Shown here piece by piece: positions 17,337-27,200 of a DNA stretch of 64,000 bases. The stretch spans positions 1-64,000 of the forward strand of contig CAZMGT010000013.1 of assembly GCA_964565895.1 (NCBI GenBank). The letters run 5' to 3'. The notes below the pieces were generated by a model, which was not told the DNA's origin, did no database searches, and saw nothing but the letters and a program-made list of their open reading frames with translations. The translations under genes and the position numbers were made by a program. Numbering within the stretch: the stretch's first letter is position 1; the number at the start of each line of letters is the position of its first letter. The stretch comes from CAZMGT01 sp964565895. GTDB lineage: Bacteria > Armatimonadota > Zipacnadia > UBA1398 > CAZMGT01.

Positions 17337-18563
17337 CTAACCCCCGTCCTCGACCACCAGCCGCGCCACGCGCCTGCGCCCCACCGCGACAACCGTCCCC
17401 GTGCATACCGCGACCTGCTCCAGGGCGGAGCCCACACGCTTGCCGTCGATTTTCACCGCCCCCTGGGCGACCATCCGCCGGGCTTCGCGCCCCGAGGGCA
17501 CCAGCCCGCACAGGGTAAGCAGCCGCGCCACCTGGATCTTCCCCTCCCTAAGCTCCGCGGGCGAAATCCGCTTCTCCTCGGCTACCTCAGCCAGGGCGTC
17601 GAGCGAGCGCAGCTTGTGCTTGGCGTCGAACTCCTTTTCCGCGGCGATCGCCGCCTCGCGCGAGTCGAAAAAGGTGACGATCTCCCGCGCCAGGCGGCGC
17701 TTGGCCTCCGCGGGGTGGACAGTTCCCTCGGCCAGCCCGCGCTCCAGCTCCTCAAGCTCCTCCGGCGGAATGTCGGTAAGCAGGGCGAAGTACTTCATCA
17801 TCAGCTCGTCGTTTATGGACATAATCTTGCCGAACTTCTCCGCCGGGCTGTCTAAAATGTCAATGGTGTTCCCCAGCGACTTGCCCATCTTCTCCACGCC
17901 GTCCAGCCCCTCGATGAGCGGCACGGTAACGAAGCACTGCGGGGGCAGGCCGAAGTTGCGCATGAGATCGCGCGCGCAGGCGAAGTTAAACGTTTGGTCC
18001 GTCCCGCCAACCTCAATGTCCGCGTTAATGGCCACCGAATCGTACCCCTGCACTAGCGGATAAAGCAGCTCGAGCACGGTAATCGGCGTGCGTTTGGCCA
18101 TCCGTTGGGCGAAGTCGTCGCGCTCTAAAATTCGCGCTACGGTATACTTCGAGGCGAGCTCGATTACGTCGGCGAAGCTCATTTTGTCAAACCACTCCGA
18201 GTTAAAGCGCACCTCGACCTTGTCCATGTCCAAAATCTTCCCCGCCTGCTCGGCAAACCGCTCCGCGTTGCGCTCTGCCTCCTCCTTGGTGAGCAGGCGC
18301 CGCGTTTGCGACTTGCCCGAGGGGTCGCCGATGCGCCCGGTAAAGTCGCCGATGATAAACACCACCTGGTGCCCGAGCTCCTGAAACTGCCGCAGCTTGC
18401 GCAGCGGCACGGCATGGCCCAGGTGCAAGCGCGGCGTGCTCGCGTCCGCCCCGTGCTTAATGCGCAGGGGCCGCCCCTCGCCCAGCTTCTCTCGAATCTC
18501 CTCCTCCGAGACAACGAGCTCCGTCCCCCGCCGAATTATCTCCATCTGCTCCTCAATGGTCAT
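17337..18563 (-). CDS. tyrS: Tyrosyl-tRNA synthetase
   Basis: This class I enzyme charges tRNA(Tyr) with tyrosine. The 408-aa product has the HIGH-type motif as HLGH (in PRLHLGHAVPL), the GGTDQTFNF segment binding tyrosine, the KMSKS-type motif as KMGKS (residues 225-229) and a C-terminal S4 RNA-binding domain (VARLLTLCGLVPSGREARRMV). Length and the HLGH and KMGKS forms fit the TyrZ-like subgroup. ATG 18563 has AGGAGGA 6 bp upstream. I looked for a T-box leader in the 200 bp upstream and saw none. Confidence 0.95.
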   Translation of the reverse strand: MTIEEQMEIIRRGTELVVSEEEIREKLGEGRPLRIKHGADASTPRLHLGHAVPLRKLRQFQELGHQVVFIIGDFTGRIGDPSGKSQTRRLLTKEEAERNAERFAEQAGKILDMDKVEVRFNSEWFDKMSFADVIELASKYTVARILERDDFAQRMAKRTPITVLELLYPLVQGYDSVAINADIEVGGTDQTFNFACARDLMRNFGLPPQCFVTVPLIEGLDGVEKMGKSLGNTIDILDSPAEKFGKIMSINDELMMKYFALLTDIPPEELEELERGLAEGTVHPAEAKRRLAREIVTFFDSREAAIAAEKEFDAKHKLRSLDALAEVAEEKRISPAELREGKIQVARLLTLCGLVPSGREARRMVAQGAVKIDGKRVGSALEQVAVCTGTVVAVGRRRVARLVVEDGG

Positions 18564-18676
18564 TGCGCGTTCCTCCTGGCCGTCTGTCCGAAAACCGCCT
18601 GGCAAGCCCGCTGGGTCAGCGCCTTTTCCCACGCAAAAGCGGCGCAACACCTCGCCCCGCGCGCCGCGCGGCGGTC

Positions 18677-18682
18677 ATTATA
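18677..18682 (-). promoter_or_regulatory. Candidate -10 box for tyrS
   Basis: A perfect TATAAT reads on the minus strand 114 bp before the tyrS start codon. No good -35 hexamer is seen at normal spacing, so support is limited. Confidence 0.35.
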
Positions 18683-18728
18683 GCACGCTTCGCTGCCCCA
18701 TTCGACCGCGCCCCCGTCTGCGCTGTAG

Positions 18729-18734
18729 TATACT
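18729..18734 (+). promoter_or_regulatory. Candidate -10 box for the DUF1848 gene
   Basis: TATACT lies 41 bp before the GTG start at 18776, within the palindrome AGTATACT that could also be read on the other strand toward tyrS. The -35 region is poor. Confidence 0.35.
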
Positions 18735-18775
18735 AAACGCGCGCTGCGCCGCGCTCGGGCAGGGAGAGTTCCGCC

Positions 18776-19660
18776 GTGCGTTCGGTAATTTCCGCTTCGC
18801 GCCGAACAGACATCCCCGCGTTTTACTCACAGTGGCTGCTAAACAGGATCGCCGCAGGCTTTGCCGCGTACTACCACCCGTTTACGGGCAGGCGCTATGA
18901 GGTGTCCCTCGCGCCCGACGATGTCTCGTGTTTTGTCTTCTGGACGAAAAACCTCGGCCCCCTGCTCCCCGCTCTGCCCCGCCTGGCTGAGCGTTATCGC
19001 TTTTATATCCACTTCACAATCACCGGCCTGCCCCGCTACCTCGAGCCCAACGTTCCCCCGCCCGAGCAAACCATCGCCCAGTTTCGCCAAGCGGCGGCGC
19101 AGTTCGGCGCGCGCTGTATGCTCTGGCGGTTCGACCCGATTATCTTCGACCAGAACATAGGCGCCCAGGCCACCATAGCCCGGTTCGACAGGCTCTCCGC
19201 TCTGCTCGAGGGCTATACCGAGCGCTGCTACACGAGCTTCGTCAGCCTTTACGCGCGCACCCTGCGCAACACGGCCCGGGCGGGCGTTGCTGTGCGCGAC
19301 CCCTCGCTTGAGGAAAAGCTGGAGCTTCTCGCCCAGCTTGTGGCCATCGCCCGCGAGCGCGGGATGACCATTTTCTCCTGCTGCGACGATGCCCTTGTCG
19401 GCCGCGGGGTGCGCAAGGCGCGGTGCATCGATCCCGAGCTCGTCCGCGCTATCGGCGCCCCGCCCCCGGACGACTTCCGCCCTGCGCCGAGCAGGAAAAT
19501 GTGCGGCTGCTATCGCTCCGTAGACATCGGGGGCTACGACCTCTGCCCCGCGGGCTGCCTTTATTGCTACGCCAACGCCAACCCCAAGCGCGCCCGCGCT
19601 GCCTGGCGCGCGCACGACCCGCAGGCCCCCGCCCTGCTCGACCCCGCGCACGCCACCTAG
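18776..19660 (+). CDS. DUF1848 family protein
   Basis: The 294-aa product matches the DUF1848 pattern: N-terminal ISASRRTDIPAFYSQW, then FVFWTKNLGPLL, FHFTITGL-like strand FYIHFTITGLPRY, WRFDPIIF, and a C-terminal cysteine cluster CGCYRSVDIG plus CPAGCLYCYAN. The CxxxCxxC ending is expected to hold an iron-sulfur cluster, and the family resembles radical-SAM enzymes such as spore photoproduct lyase; the actual reaction is unknown. GTG 18776 has GGGAGAG upstream. It stands alone, divergent from tyrS and convergent with the aldo/keto reductase. Confidence 0.88.
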   Translation: MRSVISASRRTDIPAFYSQWLLNRIAAGFAAYYHPFTGRRYEVSLAPDDVSCFVFWTKNLGPLLPALPRLAERYRFYIHFTITGLPRYLEPNVPPPEQTIAQFRQAAAQFGARCMLWRFDPIIFDQNIGAQATIARFDRLSALLEGYTERCYTSFVSLYARTLRNTARAGVAVRDPSLEEKLELLAQLVAIARERGMTIFSCCDDALVGRGVRKARCIDPELVRAIGAPPPDDFRPAPSRKMCGCYRSVDIGGYDLCPAGCLYCYANANPKRARAAWRAHDPQAPALLDPAHAT

Positions 19661-19678
19661 CTCGCCCCGAGCGCCGCG

Positions 19679-20809
19679 CTACTGCCCCAGGGCCTCCGCC
19701 GTCTCCTTAAGCTGCTTGATAATCGGGATGTTCTGCGGGCACTTGGGCTCGCACTCGCCACACTCCTGGCACTCGCTCGCCGCCAGCCCGCGCCGCCGCT
19801 CCTTCTGGTCTGGCTTGTCAAACCGCGCATATTCGCGCTTGGCATACTCGGTCAGCCCGAACACGCGGTGCAGGTTCATCAGCGCGAAGTTGCGGGGAAT
19901 GTTTACCCCGTGCGGGCAGGGCATGCAATACTCGCACCCCGTGCAGTAAAGATCGGCGAGCTTTTTGTTCTCCTCCAGCGCGGCTTCGATCGCCTCGCGC
20001 TCCTCCGCGCTCAAGGGCTCGGGGCGCGAGGCTACCTCCAAATTCTCTTTCACCTGCTCCATAGTGCTCATGCCAGAGAGGGCGCAGCTTACGTTGGGGT
20101 TGGCCAAAACGAAGCGCAGGGCGACCTCGGGCGTGCTGCGCGCCGCGCCGGGGAGCATGGCCATGATCTTCTCCGAGGCAAACCCCAGCCGGCCGCCGGC
20201 GACCGGCCCCATAATGACAACGCCCAGCCCCTTTTCGTGGGCGTAGGCGATGCCCTCCTCGTTCGAGCGGTCGAGCAGGTTATACTGCACGGTAACCACG
20301 TCAAAATGCCCCGTGTCCACCAGCTTAAACAGCGACTCCGGCTTGTCGTGAAACGAAAAGGCGATATGTCCGATGATTCCCTGTTCCTTTGCCTTATACA
20401 TCTGCTCGATGGCGCCGCCGGGTTTGCTTAGGCTCTCCTCGTATTTCTGCCAACTTATCCCGTGCTGGTGGTAAACGTCGATAAAATCCACGTCCAGCTT
20501 CTTTAGCTGCGTCTCCAGCCGCTCCCACCACTTCGCCGCATCCACCTCGTGCACCAGGTTTTTCGTGGACAGCATCACCTTCTCGCGATAGCCGTCCTTC
20601 AGAGCCTTGCCCAGAACTATTTCGCTTTGCCCCTTGTTATAGCCAAACGCCGTGTCCACATAGTTGACGCCGTGGTCGATGGCGTAGCGGATCATGGCAA
20701 TGGCCAGCTCTTCGTCCACGTTCTCCGCGTCGCGCATGGGCAGGCGCATGCACCCAAACCCCAGCGCGGAAACCTTTTGCCCTACTCTCCCGAAGTCCCG
20801 ATATTGCAT
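19679..20809 (-). CDS. Aldo/keto reductase with C-terminal ferredoxin-type 4Fe-4S domain
   Basis: The 376-aa product has a TIM-barrel AKR domain with the catalytic tetrad D52, Y57, K83 and H114 and the Rossmann-like cofactor end (ALSGMSTMEQVKEN). After about residue 290 come two four-cysteine clusters, CTGCEYCMPCP and CQECGECEPKCP, typical of [4Fe-4S]-binding AKRs of anaerobes and Armatimonadota/Firmicutes. It probably reduces aldehydes or keto sugars; the substrate is not readable. ATG 20809 follows GGAGGG with 7-bp spacing. It is monocistronic, with a -10-like TATACT shortly upstream. Confidence 0.92.
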   Translation of the reverse strand: MQYRDFGRVGQKVSALGFGCMRLPMRDAENVDEELAIAMIRYAIDHGVNYVDTAFGYNKGQSEIVLGKALKDGYREKVMLSTKNLVHEVDAAKWWERLETQLKKLDVDFIDVYHQHGISWQKYEESLSKPGGAIEQMYKAKEQGIIGHIAFSFHDKPESLFKLVDTGHFDVVTVQYNLLDRSNEEGIAYAHEKGLGVVIMGPVAGGRLGFASEKIMAMLPGAARSTPEVALRFVLANPNVSCALSGMSTMEQVKENLEVASRPEPLSAEEREAIEAALEENKKLADLYCTGCEYCMPCPHGVNIPRNFALMNLHRVFGLTEYAKREYARFDKPDQKERRRGLAASECQECGECEPKCPQNIPIIKQLKETAEALGQ

Positions 20810-20840
20810 TTCCGGCCCTCCTGCTTTGCGTGAGGTGCGC

Positions 20841-20846
20841 AGTATA
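20841..20846 (-). promoter_or_regulatory. Candidate -10 box for the aldo/keto reductase
   Basis: TATACT reads on the minus strand 31 bp before the ATG at 20809. The -35 region is not convincing. Confidence 0.35.
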
Positions 20847-20975
20847 CCGCCTGTCGCCCCCTGCTCCGCCTCGTTTCGCGCTGCCTCTTGGCCAATTTCT
20901 CTTCCCCGTCGCACCGTTCCCTGCAACCGCTAGCGATCGGCTACAATACACGCAAAGCTTACCGTGGGGGGGCAG

Positions 20976-22034
20976 ATGGCTCACGCCGAAGTGCTTTTCG
21001 ACGAGCGCTTTGCGCGCGACCTGCGCCGCAAGTGGCGGGGCTATGTCACGTTTCCCGATGTCTGGGCTGTGCTGCGCGGCCGCTCTGCCGCGCAGCGCAA
21101 CCTGCGCGCCTGGCTCGAAGAGCAGTGGCAAAGCATTCCCCCTCGGGCAAAACGGGCCTCGCTCCGCGGCGACCTGCGCTCGGAAAACATGGACCCCCCG
21201 CAGCACATGGGCGCGCGGTTTGAGCTCGCCGTGCGCGCTTGGCTCTTGCGCGTCTCCCCGCGGGTAACGGTCGAGCCCAAGCTCCCGGGCACCGCTCGCC
21301 GCCCCGACTTTCGCGTATGGCTCGGCCCGGGGCAAAGCTTTGTTGTAGAGTGCATCGCGCGCAGCCCCTCCCCCGGCCTCGCCGACGCCCTCTGCTCGCG
21401 CGCCGTCCAGCATACGCTCGAGCGCCTGCTCCGCGCCGAGCACCCTCTGCTCCTTCGCCGCTGGTCGCTTGCCGTGCGCCTCAGCCCGTGGCAGGCGGTA
21501 AGCGCGCGGCAGGTGCGCCAGCTCGCCCAGCTCATCGCCAGCGAGGCGCAGCGGAGCCGCGCCTCACAGCTCCGCCTCCCCCTCGCCCCCGTCGGCCTAC
21601 GCGGCGAGGTTGTCCTTTGCCGCGGCAGGCGGCCCGCGCCTCACGCCCCCGAGGGCCCGGAGCAGGCGGCGGACTTCGTCCTCGCCCGCGCCGCGCAAAA
21701 GCTGGCGCGCTTCGCCCCATTCGTTAACCAGCCGTTCCTCGTCGCCGTAAACCAGCAGATGCTCGGCCAGTGGAACGATCGCGTCTTCGCCCAGCGCTGG
21801 CGCGCGGTCGCTCCCACGTTCGCCCCGGCCCTCAGCGCTTTGTGCTTGTGCACGGCGCAGGAGCTGCCCGATCGCCTGCGCTTTTGCTTTTCCGTCTATC
21901 ATAACCCCGCCGCGGCGCACCCCTTGCCTCGGCGCTGGCTTCCCCCGTGCGCCCACTATGTGCGCTATGGCGCACGCTGGCGCTGGCTGCGCACGGGCGA
22001 GGGGGTTTTGGACTGCCTCCCCGCGGCCCGCTAA
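20976..22034 (+). CDS. Hypothetical protein, possible PD-(D/E)XK-like fold
   Basis: I do not recognise this 352-aa protein firmly. Residues about 75-120 run FELAVRAWLLRV, PGTARRPDFRVWL, FVVECIAR, which resembles the E-x(n)-PD-x(n)-ExK core of restriction-endonuclease-like folds, except that the final Lys is replaced (ECI). No signal peptide is present. ATG 20976 is preceded by a run of seven G; GTG 20964 is an alternative. A TACAAT at 20942-20947 could be its -10 box. It stands alone between the aldo/keto reductase and the first DUF6785 gene. Confidence 0.6.
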   Translation: MAHAEVLFDERFARDLRRKWRGYVTFPDVWAVLRGRSAAQRNLRAWLEEQWQSIPPRAKRASLRGDLRSENMDPPQHMGARFELAVRAWLLRVSPRVTVEPKLPGTARRPDFRVWLGPGQSFVVECIARSPSPGLADALCSRAVQHTLERLLRAEHPLLLRRWSLAVRLSPWQAVSARQVRQLAQLIASEAQRSRASQLRLPLAPVGLRGEVVLCRGRRPAPHAPEGPEQAADFVLARAAQKLARFAPFVNQPFLVAVNQQMLGQWNDRVFAQRWRAVAPTFAPALSALCLCTAQELPDRLRFCFSVYHNPAAAHPLPRRWLPPCAHYVRYGARWRWLRTGEGVLDCLPAAR

Positions 22035-22052
22035 GCCGCCCTGCTGCCCGCG

Positions 22053-22079
22053 AAGCGCTGGGCGGCACGCAGCGCTTTT
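22053..22079 (+). terminator. Possible rho-independent terminator
   Basis: AAGCGCTG (22053-22060) pairs with CAGCGCTT (22070-22077) around a 9-nt loop and is followed by TTC. It lies 19 bp after the stop of the hypothetical gene. The T tract is short. Confidence 0.4.
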
Positions 22080-22169
22080 CGCGCCCCGCCGCGCAGGAAA
22101 CTTGCCCCGCGCGCAAGAATTCGCACAGCGCTAGTCGCCCATCGCCACGCCCAGGAGTCGCCCCGCCGC

Positions 22170-24143
22170 ATGGAAGCGCGCAAAGCCGAAAAAACTGAGG
22201 AAAAGCCCAGGCCGCGCATCTTGCCCCGCGGGGTAACGTTTCGCGCGGTGCTTATTTCGTTTCTCCTCGTCCCCGCAAACAGCTACTGGCTGATCCAAAC
22301 CGAGGCCGTGCGCTACGCAAGCTTTCCCACAACGATCTCGCTCTTTTACAACGTCATTTTCGTGCTTTTGATCTTCACCGCGGCAAACCGCCTGCTCCAG
22401 CGCTTCTGGCCGGAAAAGGCGCTCTCCCAAGCGGAGCTTTGCGTGGTCTACATCATCCTCTGCCTCACCTCGTGCTTTGCCTCGCACGACTGCATCCAAG
22501 TGCTCGCCCCGATCATGGCCCATCCGTTTCGCTTCGCGAACCCGGTAAACCAGTGGGCAGAGCTGTTTTTGGACTATATTCCTCCGTGGCTCTCCGTGCG
22601 CGACGAGGTTAGCCTGCGCGGGATGTACGAGGGAGGGACGAGCATTTTCCTCCCGGAGAACTTTCGCCCCTGGCTCATCCCCGCGGCATATTGGGTGGGG
22701 TTTACCTCCGCGCTTTATCTCGTCACCCTGTCTATGGCAAGCATCTTTCGCCGGCGGTGGATCGAGAGCGAAAAGCTCACCTATCCCATCATCCAGCTCC
22801 CGCTGGAGATGGCCGCGCCAGACACGCGCGTGTTCCGCGACCGCATGCTCTGGCTGGCCTTCGGCATCGCCTTTGGCATTGACCTGCTCAACGGCTTGCA
22901 CGTCATCTATCCCTCCGTGCCCCAGATCCCGGTTAAGGCGCGCGCCATTCCCGCGTTCGACCTTGCCCAGCACATCAAAGACCGCCCCTGGAACGCCATG
23001 GGGTTTACGCCCCTTTCGTTCTATCCGTTTATCATCGGCCTGGGGCTTTTGCTTCCTAAAGAGCTGGTGTTCTCGTGCTGGTTTTTCTACTGGGGGTTTA
23101 ACGCCCAGCGGATCATCGCCGCCTACTTGGGGTGGACGACCCTGCGCGGCCTGCCCTACACCAACGAGCAGGCCCTCGGGGCCTACGTCGGCCTGAGCCT
23201 GTTCATCCTCTGGACGAGCCGCCGCTACTTGCGCGAGGTGTGGAAGAAAGTCCTCGGCCGCGAAAGCTCCCTAGACGACTCCAAAGAGCCCGTTAGCTAT
23301 CGCATGGCGGTAATTTACATATTCCTTGGCTTTGCTTTCCTAATCGGCTTTTCCGTCAAAGCGGGGATGGCCTTTTGGTACGCCATGCTCTTCTTCGCCC
23401 TGCACTTTACCATTGCCCTCGCCGTAACCCGCATCCGCGCGGAGATGGGCATGCCCGCGCACGACCTGCACTATATCGGCCCCAACGTCTCGCTCACCAG
23501 GTTTATCGGGACAATACACTTCGACCGCCGCACGCTCACGATAAACCAATTCTACCACTGGTTTAACCGCGCCTATCGCGCCTATCCCATGCCCCACCAG
23601 GCGGAGGCGTTCAAGCTCGCTGAGCGCACGGGAATGTCCAACCGCGCGCTGTTTAGGGTAATGGCCGCGTGCACGACGATCGGGATGATCGTTGCCTTTT
23701 GGGCGGCGCTGCAGTGCTACTACAACTATGGCATACAGGCCAAGACAAGCGGCAGCCCGCGCGGCTTTGGCAACGAGCCCTGGGCCAAGCTCGCCGGCTG
23801 GCTGAACCACCCCGAGCACGGCAACCGCCCCGCGTTCGCCGCGAGCGTCATCGGCATGCTCGTGACCATCGCCCTCATGGCCACCAAAATGCGCTATACC
23901 TGGTGGCCCCTGCACCCTGTCGGCTACGCCATCTCCGAAAACTGGTCTATGGACTTTATCTGGTGCCCGCTGTTCATCGCCTGGGCGATAAAAGCGGTAA
24001 TTACCCGCTACGGCGGCGCGCCGGCCTATCGCCGCGCCGTGCCCTTTGCCTTCGGGTTAATCCTCGGCGACCTCGTCGGCGGAAGCTGGTGGACGATCTA
24101 TGGCATTGTCCGCCAAATACCAACATACAGTATTTGGCAGTAG
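22170..24143 (+). CDS. DUF6785-type polytopic membrane protein, copy 1
   Basis: The 657-aa product has some 12-14 membrane spans. It contains blocks shared almost word for word with the copy at 35622-37595: RGVTFRAVLI, VRYASFPTT, WIESEKLTYPIIQLPLEMA, SVTRIRAEMG-like AVTRIRAEMGMPAHDLHYIGP, KMRYTWWPLHPVGYA and a C-terminus ending VPTYSIWQ-like IPTYSIWQ. Proteins of this kind (DUF6784/DUF6785) are widespread in Armatimonadota and resemble transporters in general layout, but no substrate is known. ATG 22170 is preceded by AGGAG at a long 12-bp spacing. The FtsX-fusion gene follows on the same strand after 61 bp, so the two are probably co-expressed. Confidence 0.82.
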   Translation: MEARKAEKTEEKPRPRILPRGVTFRAVLISFLLVPANSYWLIQTEAVRYASFPTTISLFYNVIFVLLIFTAANRLLQRFWPEKALSQAELCVVYIILCLTSCFASHDCIQVLAPIMAHPFRFANPVNQWAELFLDYIPPWLSVRDEVSLRGMYEGGTSIFLPENFRPWLIPAAYWVGFTSALYLVTLSMASIFRRRWIESEKLTYPIIQLPLEMAAPDTRVFRDRMLWLAFGIAFGIDLLNGLHVIYPSVPQIPVKARAIPAFDLAQHIKDRPWNAMGFTPLSFYPFIIGLGLLLPKELVFSCWFFYWGFNAQRIIAAYLGWTTLRGLPYTNEQALGAYVGLSLFILWTSRRYLREVWKKVLGRESSLDDSKEPVSYRMAVIYIFLGFAFLIGFSVKAGMAFWYAMLFFALHFTIALAVTRIRAEMGMPAHDLHYIGPNVSLTRFIGTIHFDRRTLTINQFYHWFNRAYRAYPMPHQAEAFKLAERTGMSNRALFRVMAACTTIGMIVAFWAALQCYYNYGIQAKTSGSPRGFGNEPWAKLAGWLNHPEHGNRPAFAASVIGMLVTIALMATKMRYTWWPLHPVGYAISENWSMDFIWCPLFIAWAIKAVITRYGGAPAYRRAVPFAFGLILGDLVGGSWWTIYGIVRQIPTYSIWQ

Positions 24144-24204
24144 CTGGAGGACAAACCGCCTGCGCAAAGCAAACATCATTATGGGACGACGGCGGGGGTT
24201 AACG

Positions 24205-27200
24205 ATGAGCGACGCGCGCACTGGCAAGCTTTGTTTGCTCCCGTTTATTGTCGCCTGGGCGTGGGCTGTGCTTTTCTGCCTCACTGCCTACGGCGCCCCG
24301 CAAAACGCCCGCCTCGACCCCGCGCGCGTCGAACAAACCGTGCGCGAGCTCGCCGCCCTGGGCTGTCGCATTACCGGAACGCCGGGCTGCGACGCCGCCG
24401 CGCGGATGATCGAGCGCCGCTTTCGCGCCTACGGCCTAAAGGACGTGCAGGTCGAGGAGTTCGAGGTAACCATTCCCGTAAACCACGGCTGCTCGCTTCA
24501 GGTCGGCGGCGAGCCACCGCTAACCATCTATCCCCTCTGGCCAAACCTCGTGCGCACGTGCAGCGTGCCTCGGGAGGGGGTAACCGCGCCGCTGATCGAC
24601 GGCGGGCGCGGCCGCTTGGGGCACTTTAACGGCAAGCCCGTCGCGGGAAGCCTTGTGCTCATGGACTTTAACGTAGGCTCGGACTGGTTTAACGCCCCTC
24701 TGCTCGGCGCCCGCGCCGTGCTGTTTATCGAGCCCAAAACGACGCTCCGCGGCGAGGTCGAGTCGAAGTTCCTCTCCCTCCCCGCGGACATCCCGCGGTT
24801 TTGGGTCCCGCGCAAGGCCGCGCTTAGGCTGCGCCAGCGCCTTGCCGCGGGCGAAAAGCTCGTCGCCACGCTTAAAGCCGACGTGCGCTGGGAAAAGCGC
24901 AAGGGCCGCAACATCCTCGGCTGGGTGGACGGCACCGACCCCGAGCTAAACCAGCAATACATCGTCATCAGCGCATATTACGACAGCATCTCCGCGGTGC
25001 CCGATCTTGCCCCGGGGGCGGAAAACGCCTGTGGCATTGCCACCCTGCTTGAGATCGCCCGCTGCTTTGCCGCCAACCCGCCGCGGCGGACAACCCTGTT
25101 TTTGGCCACCGCGGGCCATTTTCAGTGCCTCGCCGGGGTAAAGCATTTCTTCCGCCCCCCGCCCGCGGACATGCCCGAGGAGCCCCCGCGCACGATGTAT
25201 CCCGCGCGCCGCGCCGAGGCGTTCATCGGGCTAGACCTGTCCAGCCACAGCCGCCTGGTCTGCCTGTTTAACCGCGGCTTTTTCTATAACTTCAACGAGG
25301 ATACGCAAAACTGGAAGTTCTCCGACTTCGGCAAGCTGTGCACGCAACTGGCCGAGCGCGAGAAAAAGCGCATGGGCGTGCGCGACGAGGATCTCTTCGC
25401 CGATGCAATAAACACGCTAACCGGCAAAACGTGGCGCTCGTATATGGTCGGCCGGCTGGCCCTCGATGCCGAGGAGGCGAACCTCGTCGGCGTCCCCGGG
25501 GTAACGTTCGCCACGGGCAACGACATCCGCGAGGCCGTGGACACCCCGTTCGACACCCCCGAGCGCATGGACTTCGACAACCTCGCCCTCCAGGCCCAGC
25601 TCGTCGCGGGAATGCTCGCCGACTTGCAGTGCCAAAACGACATCGGCGGGCTAGAGGTCGCCGATATCCCCGCGAGCAACTACTGCAAGATTACCGGCGA
25701 GCTCGTGGAGTTCGACCCCAAGGTAGACTACTTCCCCAACAGCCCCGTCGCTGGCGCGCTGGCCGTCGCCCGCGGCCACCCGAAGACGAGCGTCGGCGTG
25801 CGTGGCGACATCGTCCAGAAGGTCGGCACCGACGGGCGGTTTGAGTTTATCGGCCTCCCCAAGCGCACGTGGTGCTGGCTTAACTTCTGGGTCGAGGGCT
25901 ATTACCTTAACCCCAAAACGGGTGTCATCGAATACGCCCCGGACCTCGGGCGCACGGGCGACAAAACCTATAAAATCCACCAGGTCCTTGATGTAAACGA
26001 GAAAAACATGCGCGTCGTGCTTTTCCGCTGCGCCCCCGCGGAGCTCTACGATGTCGTGGACCAGCGGCACTTCAACGTCTACACCCACGCCTCGGTGCTC
26101 GACGCGGCAAGCGACAGCGAGCCGTTTGCCTATGGCGCGGTGCTTCCCGAGCGCCGGCAGCAGTGGAGCTCGTACTATGAGCCTCTGGCGGTAGTCTTTG
26201 GCAAGCCCGGCGAGCGGCTAAAGTTCGCCCTGGGCACGGCCATCCAAAAGCCCTATCTCTTGCTTAACTCCACGCGCGAGCAGCCCCTCGGCCGGGGCTT
26301 CGACCTCGCCCAGTCCCCGCCCATCGAGCTCCCTACGCCCTACCAGGCCGCCCGCGACATGTGGCTTTTGGACGATTTCCGCATCCGCCGCCTCCAGCGC
26401 TACGGCATCGAGCAGCGCCGCATTAACGAGCTGCACGCCGACGCCAAAAAGCACCTCGACCAAGCACAGGTCGAGCTCGACGCCCAGCGCTACGACAGCT
26501 TCTTCGCCAGCGTGCGCGCCGCGCTCAGCTATGAGATGCGCGTTTACCCCGACGTGGTAAAGACCACCAACGACGTCGTCAAAGCTGTGCTCTTTTACCT
26601 CGCCTTGCTCATCCCGTTCGCCTATTTCTGCGAGCGGCTGTTTATCGCCGCGACAAGCATGGGCAAGCAAATCCTCGGCGCGGCGGCGTTTTTCGTGGCC
26701 ATCTTCCTCGCCCTCTGGCTCGTTCACCCCGCGCTGGGGATTACCCGCGCCCCGCTCATCGTCCTCCTCGCCTTTATCATGATGACCCTCACCGCGCTTG
26801 TGGTGATCATCGTCGTGGGCAAGTTCGACCACCGCATGCGCGTTTTACGCCAGCAGATCTCCGGCGTGCGCGACGCCGACGTCGGGCGGCTGAGCGCCTC
26901 CGGCTCGGCGTTTACCCTCGGCGTGTCCAACATGCGGCGGCGAAAAATCCGCACCGCGCTCACGTGCACCACGCTTATTTTGGTCACGTTTACCATCCTC
27001 TCGTTCACCTCGGTGCAGCCCGAGGTACGGCTTAACCGCGTGCCCATCGAGCACAAGGGCGACTACATCGGCGCCCTCGTGCGCGACCGCGCCTGGGAGC
27101 CGCTCGGCCTGGCCTCGCTGCGCATTTTGCAAAACGAGCTCGGCCGCCGCTTCCCCCTCGCCGCGCGCACGTGGTACCTCCCCGCGCTCGTGGGCAACGT

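Noticed and set aside
18564..18775. T-box riboswitch upstream of tyrS.
   Set aside because: No T-box consensus sequence or antiterminator-like hairpin is visible in the 212-bp leader.
22035..22169. A tRNA or small RNA gene between the orphan protein and the first DUF6785 gene.
   Set aside because: No cloverleaf can be formed; only a terminator-like hairpin is present.
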